64,000 nt of DNA from assembly GCA_963746255.1 (NCBI GenBank), contig CAVVAJ010000005.1:558001-622000 (forward strand), read 5' to 3'. Position 1 is the stretch's first letter, and each line of letters starts with the position of its first letter. Source of the stretch: DAOVXM01 sp963746255 (GTDB lineage Bacteria; Chloroflexota; Anaerolineae; Anaerolineales; UBA4823). Below, piece by piece: positions 29,801-37,911 of the stretch. The position numbers and the translations under genes are program-made. The notes beneath the pieces are model-generated. The model saw nothing but the letters and a program-made list of their open reading frames with translations, made no database searches and was not told the DNA's origin.

Positions 29801-32800
29801 TAGTGCAGACCAGGATGTGTTTGATAAAGCCTGGGTAAGCGATCTCTCAACGCTCGAAATTTCCCAGGTAAAGCTTCAGCCTAGGGAACTTTCCATTGCA
29901 GGTAACTACGCTACTGCAAATATGCAAATTGCCATCGAGTATATTGATCCGAGTACCGAACCGATCACCCAAGTGTTGCGGGGGAGATTACCAGTTCAGA
30001 TTACTTATGAAGGGGAAGCCTGGAAGTGGGCTGGACCAGATTTACATTTTGTGGATAGGACCGAGAGTGGCGATTCGGATGTATCGCCCACCGTTAACGT
30101 CTTTGCAGAGCCAAACAAAGCCGATCATATTGCTGGTATCGCTGCACAGATCGCGCAATCGTATAAAGAGATCAGCGACAGGCTTGGTGGACCTGCCGGT
30201 GATACGGTCAATGTGTATCTTCTCCCCGATGATGAGTTTTTTCTGGCAAGCATATCTTTAGCTACACCGGATGGACAAAATCAGTGGGTAACTGCAGGTG
30301 CCCTCAAGCTGATATACAGCGATCAGATAAGTTCCAGCAATACTCTTGACGATAGCATAGTCAAGTTATATCTTGCCGACGCTGGTATTGGCAATGATGC
30401 GGCTCCTTGGCTTTGGAATGGCTTGCCTCAAGTTTTATTGGAGCAGGAACAAGCTATTGCCGTACAGAAACGTTTTATACCTGCTTTGCAGTCCGATTTA
30501 GAAGCTGGAGAGGATACCAATACCTTGGCTTTAGATTGGGCTGCTGCTCATTACCTTCTAGATAATCTGGGTTGGGCTGGGGTGGGAAAGTTTATTTCCG
30601 AATTTGGTGATCTCTGCGAATCAGGGCGATGTGAGGATCAAAGAGCAATCAATGAAATTTACATCGCCAATCTGGGAGTCGACCAGGGAAGATTTCAGGC
30701 GGATTGGCGAAATTACTGGAACAACCGACTTACAGCAGCCCAAAATGAGCTCGATGCACTGGCATCTAAGCGCTCTTTCGCTGTAGCAGAGAATGACAGC
30801 ACTGCATTCATGCAAACTGTAGATGATGACCTGCCATACCTGCAAGCGGAGCAAGCTCATTGGTTTCGTGATGCTGTCCAGAAAGATCTAGTTGACTATA
30901 AGTATCGCCCGATTGCTTTCCTCGCGGATGGAGATATCCTAGCGAAGGTCTTCATCATTCCGGAACCGGAATCGGACGAATCCATTCACAACCAGACCCC
31001 TGTAGCAGAAATTCAGTTCACGCGAGCTGAGGAGGGGTACGCTTGGGCAGGACCGGATTTATCAAAAACGAGTGGAGAATGGTTGGAGATTTATACACCA
31101 CACGAAGCTGCCGACTGGGCAGCAGGTATCCTGCCGGAAGCTGAGCGATATTACCTAAAACTCACTGGGATGCTTAGCATGGAACCTGAGCAGGGCAAAG
31201 TAATATCAATTTATGAAACGCCCGGAGAGCTAGAGTTCTCGATTGCACAAAGTATTTTTGAGGCAGGAAAAATCATCGAGTGGACGGCCAGAGATGAAGG
31301 CATAAAACTCGTCATGCGATCACAATGGGATAATCAACAATATCTGGGGACAATAGCCAAACTGCTCGCGAAAAACCTGCTCTATGAGGTTGGCTTAACA
31401 GATGATTGGCTGTTGCGTGGTTTGAGTATCTATATGACCCAATCATTCAACAACCAGGAGATGAAGAACGCTGCCCGCGAGTTGTTCATAATCGTGGAAA
31501 ATGATAAATTTGACCAATTCTTCAACCTGGAAGATTTCCCTGAGGATCACGAGATAACATCCGAAGAGCGTAAATTCGCCGATGCCCAATCTTGGGATGC
31601 CGTTCGTTATCTAGTAAACCAGTACGGGTGGCAGAAGCTTACTCTGATCGTTGATTACTGCCGCCGAGGATACTCTCTTGATAGGAGTTTGCAGCTCGCT
31701 TTGGACGTACCGTTAGACGACTTCGCAAATGATTGGCAAGCTTCCGCCAGCCGCGGGCACGTGGCACCTGAGTGGGGCGATATGGTTAATCAATTCAATA
31801 CACGTTCCGCGCTAGAAGATATCAGTAAGCTTACTGCCCCTGAACTTGGTGGACGGTTATCGGGGACACCTGGAGCTCAGCTTGCCGCGGAGTATATCTC
31901 AGATATGTTTGCTGATCTCAGTTTGCTGCCGGTTTACTCAGCGCTCACCACTGAGTCGAATTCAACAGTGGAAAATGACCCTTTAGCACTTGAAATAGAT
32001 CTTGACTCTGTACAGGAACAAACGATGGGTCAACTTCTCGGTTCAGGTGCTTACTACCAGCAGTTTCCAATTACAAGGACGGTATTATCCGCCATACCAA
32101 CCTTAACCTTTGTGGATAACCAATCGAAGAATGAGCTTATTTTGCCATACCGGCAGGGATTTCTGATTCGCCAACTCGGAAATGGCGCCAGCCAATATAA
32201 CCGGGGTCAACTTGTGTGGGCGGGAAATCATCCTGATATTGAGATTGATCTGCGCGGGAAGATTGCCCTGCAGGCTTCGACTCAGGACATCGAGAGAGAG
32301 ATAAATTGGGCAAGAGAACGTGGCGCGGCAGCATTAATCATCGCTGGCAGCACAAGAGAGAACGAAGATATATATGCCAAGCTGCCGCTATCGCTATCTG
32401 ACGGTGAAGACACTGGGCTGGTAGTGCTCGAACTGACCCAGATGGGGTATACGAACTTGTTAGACCATATCGGGCACTCCCGCTCTTCTATTCGCGAGTT
32501 AGATCCAGGTACGGCGCTGGATTATGTAACGGAACTGCAGATATTCTCTAGCGGGGACGAAACCGTACCAGCGAAGAATGTCTTGGGTTGGTTGCCGGGC
32601 AGCGATCCAATCCTGAGAGATGAAGTCATCATCCTTGGTGCTCATTACGATCATGTTGGTGATGAGCCTGGAATGAACTATTCGGGTGCCAACGACAATG
32701 CCAGCGGGGTTAGTGTTATGCTGGAATTAGCTCGCTTGTGGCAAAAAATTGGCTATATGCCAAAGCGGAGCATCGTTTTCGTTGCATGGGATGCTCAAGA

Positions 32801-33185
32801 ATTTGGCAACTTGGGTTCAACCTATTATCGCGAGAATCCAATCGTACCATTGGAGAACACAATCGCAGTAGTGAACTTGGATGGAGTCGCTGCGGGGGAG
32901 GGATTTAATCTCGGAATCACTGGTGATCTAGAGACGGACAGTCTCATATTACTTGCAACACAGGCAGCTGGCGAGTACCTTGATGAAAAAATCACTTGGG
33001 TCAATGACACAGGAAAGGGCGACCAAGTATCGTTTCATGAGGTTGGCGTCCCATCGTCATTGCTGGCATGGCGCTTGGCGAATGAGGATAACTTACCCGA
33101 TGAATATGCGAACGGAGTTAACCCCAACCGCTTAGAGATCGCTGGCAAGATCGTTGCCTTGGCTGTTATGGCTTTAGCGCAGTGA
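26838..33185 (+). CDS. 2115-residue DUF418 / M28 / MA-like repeat / M28 protein
   Basis: One uninterrupted frame. Residues about 20-400 are a polytopic DUF418-type domain (FVDILRGFAVFGILVANM). A helix (about 430-456) leads outside. M28 domain 1 (about 520-960) keeps every zinc residue: AHYDHMG, GANDNASG, DAEEIG, NLDMVG, NHYHRPADN. Next come two tandem repeats of about 330 residues (roughly 968-1298 and 1307-1635) with matching landmarks AWKWAGPDL/GYAWAGPDL, WLWNGLPQVLLE/WLLRGLSIYMTQ and FQADWRNYW/FANDWQAS. They resemble peptidase-MA modules without HExxH. M28 domain 2 (about 1650-2115) has AHYDHVG and GANDNASG, but DAQEFG lacks the catalytic Glu and the last His is absent. It is probably a membrane-tethered secreted peptidase with non-catalytic binding copies. 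Function unknown. Confidence 0.88.
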   Translation: MSTVKDVSHNSMLPDDTVKPVQPGERLIFVDILRGFAVFGILVANMGHFSGQTGLDSSTRFIDKAILIAIMFFVAAKFYSLFSLLFGWGLAVQLYRAKQKRINIVPVYLRRLLILLCFGALHAIFIWSGDILLTYALLGFLLVLFRNRSAKQLLFLVGLFLLFSIVISMPGDLMISFRAWYDGITSFLRYDTYPQSIFKTGNYSEITKLRIQDYLNGNSWMIFSFGNIFAMFLLGLFIGKRRIFHNVSKNYRLLVTVCIVGLIVGVLFNSFSVYVTFHSDMGGAYNRFLISSTRTIGAPALMLFYVSGITLLWQRKSWKKRLNPLSPVGRMALSNYIFQSIVATLIFYGYGLGLYGRVSRLLALGFTVLIFSAQVRLSSIWFDTHDYGPLEWIWRYLTYGGRVFIPTLRGSATRLTSAKRIFQKNVKLSYSSPIALITIWLVLCIWGSVLFFWYRNLKPETSAIVATVAERFIPQLSETNNDIEVTSDTNQQLNAVIPPSVRPITYAPIGPASTGNMPALAATFDPDKAKLQIEALTSEDFQGRQAGSEAGSRAADYIAKQFEQIGLRPVGEQGTYFQPFTVTYTPLDSIPTLTVQLPDGDLNTEYQIYHDFSPFVRWYSGWGERTGDAFWADDCGREDFFGLDVRQKVLVCLADTRQDWLLDASRNALEYGAAGLLFITDPETRPADFGYAFKDVWVPDPLPTFRIYPELAEDIISGSGYTLDELLSLEESFPLNTSVSLSLSIAQSDTCPGTECIARNVLGVIPGRDPDYAHELVILSAHYDHMGSSPDGIYWPGANDNASGVAVLLEIARSWRAIGFVPRRTVMFAAWDAEEIGLLGSYYYVDHPVYPLENTLRVINLDMVGVGTESLTVAGSENLSTHLVKLANDKNITTQLSDSSRSDHAPFLESGIEAAMLIWEDDGSFINHYHRPADNIELIDAQALSNVAEVANLALLDIIESQPAIYDMLIARENAILNGDLDKFLATSSADQDVFDKAWVSDLSTLEISQVKLQPRELSIAGNYATANMQIAIEYIDPSTEPITQVLRGRLPVQITYEGEAWKWAGPDLHFVDRTESGDSDVSPTVNVFAEPNKADHIAGIAAQIAQSYKEISDRLGGPAGDTVNVYLLPDDEFFLASISLATPDGQNQWVTAGALKLIYSDQISSSNTLDDSIVKLYLADAGIGNDAAPWLWNGLPQVLLEQEQAIAVQKRFIPALQSDLEAGEDTNTLALDWAAAHYLLDNLGWAGVGKFISEFGDLCESGRCEDQRAINEIYIANLGVDQGRFQADWRNYWNNRLTAAQNELDALASKRSFAVAENDSTAFMQTVDDDLPYLQAEQAHWFRDAVQKDLVDYKYRPIAFLADGDILAKVFIIPEPESDESIHNQTPVAEIQFTRAEEGYAWAGPDLSKTSGEWLEIYTPHEAADWAAGILPEAERYYLKLTGMLSMEPEQGKVISIYETPGELEFSIAQSIFEAGKIIEWTARDEGIKLVMRSQWDNQQYLGTIAKLLAKNLLYEVGLTDDWLLRGLSIYMTQSFNNQEMKNAARELFIIVENDKFDQFFNLEDFPEDHEITSEERKFADAQSWDAVRYLVNQYGWQKLTLIVDYCRRGYSLDRSLQLALDVPLDDFANDWQASASRGHVAPEWGDMVNQFNTRSALEDISKLTAPELGGRLSGTPGAQLAAEYISDMFADLSLLPVYSALTTESNSTVENDPLALEIDLDSVQEQTMGQLLGSGAYYQQFPITRTVLSAIPTLTFVDNQSKNELILPYRQGFLIRQLGNGASQYNRGQLVWAGNHPDIEIDLRGKIALQASTQDIEREINWARERGAAALIIAGSTRENEDIYAKLPLSLSDGEDTGLVVLELTQMGYTNLLDHIGHSRSSIRELDPGTALDYVTELQIFSSGDETVPAKNVLGWLPGSDPILRDEVIILGAHYDHVGDEPGMNYSGANDNASGVSVMLELARLWQKIGYMPKRSIVFVAWDAQEFGNLGSTYYRENPIVPLENTIAVVNLDGVAAGEGFNLGITGDLETDSLILLATQAAGEYLDEKITWVNDTGKGDQVSFHEVGVPSSLLAWRLANEDNLPDEYANGVNPNRLEIAGKIVALAVMALAQ

Positions 33186-33191
33186 CAAATC

Positions 33192-33809
33192 TCACACCCA
33201 TGTTATATCCCCATACACTCCATGTGACCAGCCTTTCTCGAGAAAAGCCTGAAACTCAGCTCGCTCTGCCCCAATTCTACCGGCCGGTCCGTGGCCAGGG
33301 AAAAAGCGGGTCTGATCTGGCCACCTGAAGACGACCTCCTGCATAGTACGAATTGTCATAGCAAAATCTGCCACTGACCAGGTACGGCCTGGACCACCAA
33401 CGAAAATCGTATCACCAACTAGGATTCGTTCATCGCCAATGTCAAAACACATCATACCTGGTGTGTGACCCGGGGTATGGATTGCTCTTAGCCTCCCATC
33501 TCCAATAGCTATTAAGTCTCCGTCGGACAGTGGAGAGTCTATGTTGATGGCTATTGAACTCGATTCAGCTGGGTGGGCATAAACAGGGGCACCGGTGGCA
33601 CTTTTCACCTCATCGAGCGCCCCAATATGATCTGGGTGGGCATGGGTAACTAGTATCCCTGCAATATTCTTTCCAGCAACTGCCGCGAAGATTTTATCAG
33701 CTTCAGCACCTGGATCAACGATAACACAGGTGTGGTTGTCTGGACTGCTGATGATATATGAATTCATCGGCCAGGGGCCAAGTTCCATGCTCGATAATAT
33801 TAGGGTCAT
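33192..33809 (-). CDS. MBL-fold metallo-hydrolase (glyoxalase II-like)
   Basis: Protein of 205 residues with the metallo-beta-lactamase signature HAHPDHIGALDEV, then HTPGHTPGMMCFDIGDERILVGDTIF (third His and bridging Asp) and FPGHGP near the end. This subgroup (glyoxalase II-like small hydrolases) acts on thioesters or related substrates; the actual substrate is unknown. It converges on the giant gene with a six-base gap. Confidence 0.86.
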   Translation of the reverse strand: MTLILSSMELGPWPMNSYIISSPDNHTCVIVDPGAEADKIFAAVAGKNIAGILVTHAHPDHIGALDEVKSATGAPVYAHPAESSSIAINIDSPLSDGDLIAIGDGRLRAIHTPGHTPGMMCFDIGDERILVGDTIFVGGPGRTWSVADFAMTIRTMQEVVFRWPDQTRFFPGHGPAGRIGAERAEFQAFLEKGWSHGVYGDITWV

Positions 33810-33840
33810 AACTACCTGATTTTATCATTATCCTTACTGG

Positions 33841-35052
33841 TTATTCTGCTGCAGCGATTAACGGAAGGTATAGCTGCGTTGGTGGTCCATCGAGGATATA
33901 GAGATATAGAACGATGTCATGGGGGGAACCGAGGACACCATCAGGAGAGTCTATGATAATGGATATCGATCCAGTTTGAGTAGCGGAAGTTGATGTTGGG
34001 GAAATCAACTCGATCTGTAGGGGTGTAGGTGTTAGCCCTTGAACGGGTGAAACGGAAAACCAATTCCCATCCATGGTTGTTCCCCACAGTAATGGCTGTT
34101 CATCACCGACATTTTTTGGAGTGAGGACAATATTCTCTGGATAAAATTTATGTTGATTTAAATCATAGAAAAAACTCAGCTGGGACGGCAGATTCCCAAG
34201 TTCAGGGATCAAGAACTCACCAGATAAATAAATCGTGTCTGAACTCACGGTCGAAATTTCCCCAGCTCTTACCTCTGCTTGAACTAGATGCTGACCGGCT
34301 CGATTTGGCAGTTGCCAATCGATCTCATTCGAAAATGTGAACCAATCTGACCACGCATCATCGTTGTTACGGAGGCGGATTTCATCCCAGGTTCCATAGA
34401 TGAATAACTCGATCTGCGAGTTATCGGTTACGGCGGCTTCATTGTTGATGATTAATGGATAAATCCCATTCCGTTTGCCGAAATCCTGCACCCAATAGCG
34501 ACCATAACTTCCACTGCCTTGATAGTAACCGACCCCAATCTCCCAACTGTACTCACTGAGGATATTGCTGCGGTGCCCCGGACTATTAAGCCATGCATTC
34601 ATAACAGCTTGAGGATCGGAATATCCAGCCGCGATATTCTCTCCCGATGCGCCAGCAATATATGTTGCTATCCGCTCCCAGGAACTGCATATCCTCAATA
34701 GCCCGCCATCTACACGGTCGTACGTGTCATGGTAGAAATAATTGTCTTGAGCCATATCAGCCGCATGGTAACGAGCAGCATTCTCCAAGCCAATAGTGCT
34801 CTTAAGCGGGGGCAATGCGTAATTTGCTCGCTCATGATTCACGAGCTCAATCACACTATTTTCATAGTTTGCATTGATAATTGGTGCAACCTGATTACCG
34901 CACCCTGCATAACTAATATTTTCGGCTGAAATTGATTGGTCCCCCTCAATTTGCGGCGGAAGAGGACCAGGTGATGTTATCACTTGATGGGTGATCAATA
35001 GAGATATCGCTACTAGTGAGAAGTTTATTTTTGTAAGTAATAGAGCTATCAT
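33841..35052 (-). CDS. Secreted CAP-domain protein
   Basis: Protein of 403 residues with an N-terminal hydrophobic segment (signal peptide or anchor). Residues about 65-200 form a CAP/SCP domain: VIELVNHERANYALPPL, AARYHAADMAQDNYFYHD, GENIAAGYSDPQAVMNAWLNSPGHRSNIL, YWVQDFG. The cavity His and Glu positions are present. The rest is beta-rich and unassigned. The last residues, TQLYLPLIAAAE, match a hydrophobic LPLI-type tail common on exported proteins of Chloroflexota. The role of bacterial CAP proteins is largely unknown. Confidence 0.85.
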   Translation of the reverse strand: MIALLLTKINFSLVAISLLITHQVITSPGPLPPQIEGDQSISAENISYAGCGNQVAPIINANYENSVIELVNHERANYALPPLKSTIGLENAARYHAADMAQDNYFYHDTYDRVDGGLLRICSSWERIATYIAGASGENIAAGYSDPQAVMNAWLNSPGHRSNILSEYSWEIGVGYYQGSGSYGRYWVQDFGKRNGIYPLIINNEAAVTDNSQIELFIYGTWDEIRLRNNDDAWSDWFTFSNEIDWQLPNRAGQHLVQAEVRAGEISTVSSDTIYLSGEFLIPELGNLPSQLSFFYDLNQHKFYPENIVLTPKNVGDEQPLLWGTTMDGNWFSVSPVQGLTPTPLQIELISPTSTSATQTGSISIIIDSPDGVLGSPHDIVLYLYILDGPPTQLYLPLIAAAE

Positions 35053-35154
35053 GCTGGGTACCTTGCCTTACCAGAGTATACTAAGAGCCTCGCCGATTGA
35101 AGTTTATAATTCTGTTAACTATTGTTGGAGGAGGGCATCAAGCAATTTTCGATT

Positions 35155-35631
35155 ATGGAAATAAACACCCCCGTAATTCGTGAACTGGATCATAAAAACA
35201 TTCCCTACCAGGTTTTTATCCACCCCGGACAATTGAAATCTTTAGAACAGGCTGCATATGAACGCAATCAACAGCCTGAGCAGGTAGTGCGAAGTATTGT
35301 TTTTCGCATTTCCAAACTGCAATATGTAATGGTCCTGGTAGCGGGACCGAAACAAATCGCGTGGCCAGCGCTGCGAAAGCACCTCGGCACATCCAGGATT
35401 TCCATGGCAAATCAGGATGAAGTGCTGGCTCTGACTGGGTATAGACGCGGGGCAGTTTCACCTTTGGGTTTGTCGGCTCCGATGCGCACTTTAGTTGATA
35501 AGAGTGTGCTAGATCAAGACGAGATATCGATCGGATCTGGTCAGCAAGGAGTGGCTGTGATTTTGAGGCAAGCAGATCTGATCAAAGCGATTGGTGAGCC
35601 TGAAGTGGTGGATTTACTTAACAACGAATAA
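35155..35631 (+). CDS. YbaK/ProX-type aminoacyl-tRNA deacylase
   Basis: YbaK-family editing protein that hydrolyses mischarged tRNA (Cys-tRNAPro or Ala-tRNAPro in characterised members). The ATG at 35155 gives MEINTPVIRELDHKNIPYQVF, the usual family opening; a TTG at 35122 would extend it and overlaps a GGAGGAGG stretch that is too far from the ATG for a normal site, so the start is not certain. GYRRGAVSPLGL and the preceding helix (LRKHLGTSRISMANQDEVLALTG) match the family core. Length is 158 residues. Confidence 0.85.
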   Translation: MEINTPVIRELDHKNIPYQVFIHPGQLKSLEQAAYERNQQPEQVVRSIVFRISKLQYVMVLVAGPKQIAWPALRKHLGTSRISMANQDEVLALTGYRRGAVSPLGLSAPMRTLVDKSVLDQDEISIGSGQQGVAVILRQADLIKAIGEPEVVDLLNNE

Positions 35632-35703
35632 GAGCAATGCTGGTGATCTACAGACTGCCGTACTCGGGTTTTACTCGAGTGCGATTAATGCTCAACAGTT
35701 CTA

Positions 35704-35952
35704 TTAACCGAGGTTTAGTTTTTTTGCAAGTGCCTTTGTCGATGGTTCAACTAGGATGGTGCCATCCTCAAAAACAAGCGTTGGTACACTACGCAAACCA
35801 TCATTTGTATTTATAACGAAAGCCTCAGCTTCTGGATCATGGTCGATGTTTACCCATGTGTACGGTACTTCTTTGCGATCGAGAAAAAATTTTGTTCGTA
35901 AACAGTCCCCACACCATTTTGTACCGTAAAAAGTCAATTTACTCTCCGGCAT
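35704..35952 (-). CDS. Glutaredoxin-like (mycoredoxin type) protein
   Basis: Small thioredoxin-fold redox protein of 82 residues. The site is CGDC in FYGTKWCGDCLRTKFFLD, with RSVPTLVFEDG supplying the cis-proline. The ATG at 35952 follows a GTGGAGG ribosome site. The CGDC/CxDC form and short length resemble mycoredoxin-like glutaredoxins that work with mycothiol or bacillithiol-type thiols; which thiol is used here is unknown. Confidence 0.85.
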   Translation of the reverse strand: MPESKLTFYGTKWCGDCLRTKFFLDRKEVPYTWVNIDHDPEAEAFVINTNDGLRSVPTLVFEDGTILVEPSTKALAKKLNLG

Positions 35953-36036
35953 ATAGGCCTCCACGAGATGCTCGTCAAATGCTCATCTGGTGCAATTATA
36001 ATCACTCATCCATAATCTTTGTTAGCAGTTAATCAA

Positions 36037-36855
36037 ATGACGAACTCCATGGATTGGCATCTTGGAACGATGGGTTTTGCATATAAGGACTGGGAGGGTG
36101 TATTCTATCCTATAGAGAGCCCAGCCCAGAAATATCTTCAAATTTATAGTGGGAAATTTAATTCCATTGAGATCGATTCTACATTCTATGGTACACCTCG
36201 CCAGAGCACTATTTTACGCTGGCGCGCGATGACACCAGATAATTTCACGGTTTCGTTGAAAATGCCCCGCCGCGTCACCCACGAATTGAGACTTAAAAAT
36301 TCGGATAACGAAGTGAAAGATTTCATACTGACGAGTTCGCTTTTGGAAGACAAGCTGGGTGCTATCCTAATCCAATTTCCACCATCGTTCAGTGATGATA
36401 ATTATGATATCCTGCAATCATTCCTGAGCAAATTACCAAGGGATTTGCGCTTTGCGATTGAGTTTCGCCATCAGTCATGGTACACTGCAGCGAGAGATGC
36501 TCTTACACCTAGGGTGGCAGATAGCCTGCAAACTCGAGGAGTATGTTGGACTGCCATTGATTACCCGGGAGTTCCCAGCACGCTATATCCCACAGCTGAT
36601 TTTTTATATATTCGGTGGATCGGGCAACACGGCCGGTACTCGGAATTCAATCGAGAGCGTGAGGACTTGACCTCGCGGTTAGATTGGTGGCGTCAGCAAA
36701 TAGCTGAACATCAAACCTATATTAAGAAAATATTTGGATATTTCAATAATGATTACGCGGGTTTCGCCCCAAAGACATGCAACCGCTTCAAGCAACTTAA
36801 TGGTCTCCCAATTATACAGCTACACCCACCTCGCCAGGGAGTATTATTTGAATAA
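36037..36855 (+). CDS. DUF72 (YecE-like) family protein
   Basis: TIM-barrel DUF72 protein of about 272 residues: WHLGTMGFAYKDWEGVFYP at the start, FNSIEIDSTFYGTP, FTVSLKMPRRVTH, LGAILIQFPPSF, RFAIEFRHQSW, YIRWIGQHGRY and FGYFNNDYAGFAPKTC are all family landmarks. The biochemical function of the family is not established. The ATG at 36037 or 36049 is the likely start. Confidence 0.86.
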   Translation: MTNSMDWHLGTMGFAYKDWEGVFYPIESPAQKYLQIYSGKFNSIEIDSTFYGTPRQSTILRWRAMTPDNFTVSLKMPRRVTHELRLKNSDNEVKDFILTSSLLEDKLGAILIQFPPSFSDDNYDILQSFLSKLPRDLRFAIEFRHQSWYTAARDALTPRVADSLQTRGVCWTAIDYPGVPSTLYPTADFLYIRWIGQHGRYSEFNREREDLTSRLDWWRQQIAEHQTYIKKIFGYFNNDYAGFAPKTCNRFKQLNGLPIIQLHPPRQGVLFE

Positions 36856-36903
36856 CGAGCTACTCTTGCTATTGATTGGTGGAAGGAATACGGATATGAG
36901 TAT

Positions 36904-37854
36904 ATGCTGAAATTCTCTCGGTTGAGCAAATACGCTTGGTTCGTATTGGCAGCAAACATCGCTGTCATCCTGTGGGGTGCATTCGTGCGCGCTACGGGTT
37001 CTGGCGCGGGATGTGGGAGCCATTGGCCACTCTGTAATGGCGTTGTAATCCCGCGCGCTCAACAGATTGAAACGGTTATCGAATTTACCCACCGAGCAAC
37101 CAGCGGAATTGCGTTCATTCTGCTGTTGATTCTAGTGATATGGATCTTCAAGATTTATCCCAAAGGGCATCGTTTGCGGTTTGGTTCAGGTATGGCGATG
37201 TTGTTTATGGTCACCGAGGCGCTTGTCGGAGCTGGGTTGGTACTATTTGAATGGGTAGCGAGTGATGCATCGCTTGGTAGAGCAATTTCGATTATTGTCC
37301 ACTTGGTCAATACATTTCTATTGATAGCCTACCTGACGATAACAGCTTGGTGGGCTACAGGCGGTCGAGATATAGTCATTCGGGTGCGTGACAGCAGCTA
37401 CGGGATGATCCTGATTGGGCTTCTAGGTACGATGGTCTTAGGTGCAAGCGGCGCACTAGCTGCATTAGGGGATACACTGTTTCCAGTTGACACACTTGCC
37501 GAGGGGTTTAGACAGGACTTTTCCAGCACTGCTCATTTCTTAATTCGCTTACGAATCCTGCATCCTACATTCGCAGTTCTTGTAGGTTTCTATCTGATTG
37601 TAATAACAGGTATTATTACCAGCCGTAAAGACGATAATTGGGTGCAGCGATTTGGGAGAATCCTGATAATTGCAGTTCTCATCCAGTTTAGTGCGGGTTT
37701 GCTAAACGTATTTTTATTGGCTCCCGTATGGATGCAGCTCGTCCATCTTCTATTAGCGGACATCATATGGATAGTGAGTGTTCTATTTTTAGCGAATGTG
37801 TTTGCTGAAAGTGATCTTTCACCGGTAAGCTCTCAGCAGAATGCCTTGCCATAA
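36904..37854 (+). CDS. ctaA: Heme A synthase (COX15/CtaA family)
   Basis: Membrane enzyme that oxidises the C8 methyl of heme O to make heme A for aa3-type oxidases. The 316 residues have about eight membrane helices in two four-helix halves. The conserved histidines are seen in FTHRATSG, IVHLVNTF, LRILHPTFAV and QLVHLLLAD; the N-terminal loop has RATGSGAGCGSHWPLCNG with the cysteine pair. Its presence implies an aerobic cytochrome oxidase elsewhere, so the organism is probably facultative despite the hydrogenase. Confidence 0.92.
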   Translation: MLKFSRLSKYAWFVLAANIAVILWGAFVRATGSGAGCGSHWPLCNGVVIPRAQQIETVIEFTHRATSGIAFILLLILVIWIFKIYPKGHRLRFGSGMAMLFMVTEALVGAGLVLFEWVASDASLGRAISIIVHLVNTFLLIAYLTITAWWATGGRDIVIRVRDSSYGMILIGLLGTMVLGASGALAALGDTLFPVDTLAEGFRQDFSSTAHFLIRLRILHPTFAVLVGFYLIVITGIITSRKDDNWVQRFGRILIIAVLIQFSAGLLNVFLLAPVWMQLVHLLLADIIWIVSVLFLANVFAESDLSPVSSQQNALP

Positions 37855-37911
37855 ATATTAGCAGAGTAAATTGAATTACACTAATATGGTATGAGAAAAA
37901 GGTAACTCACG

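Noticed and set aside
35659..35681. Small hairpin ACTCG...CGAGT between ybaK and the glutaredoxin gene
   Set aside because: Short stem without a T-run; too weak to call a terminator.
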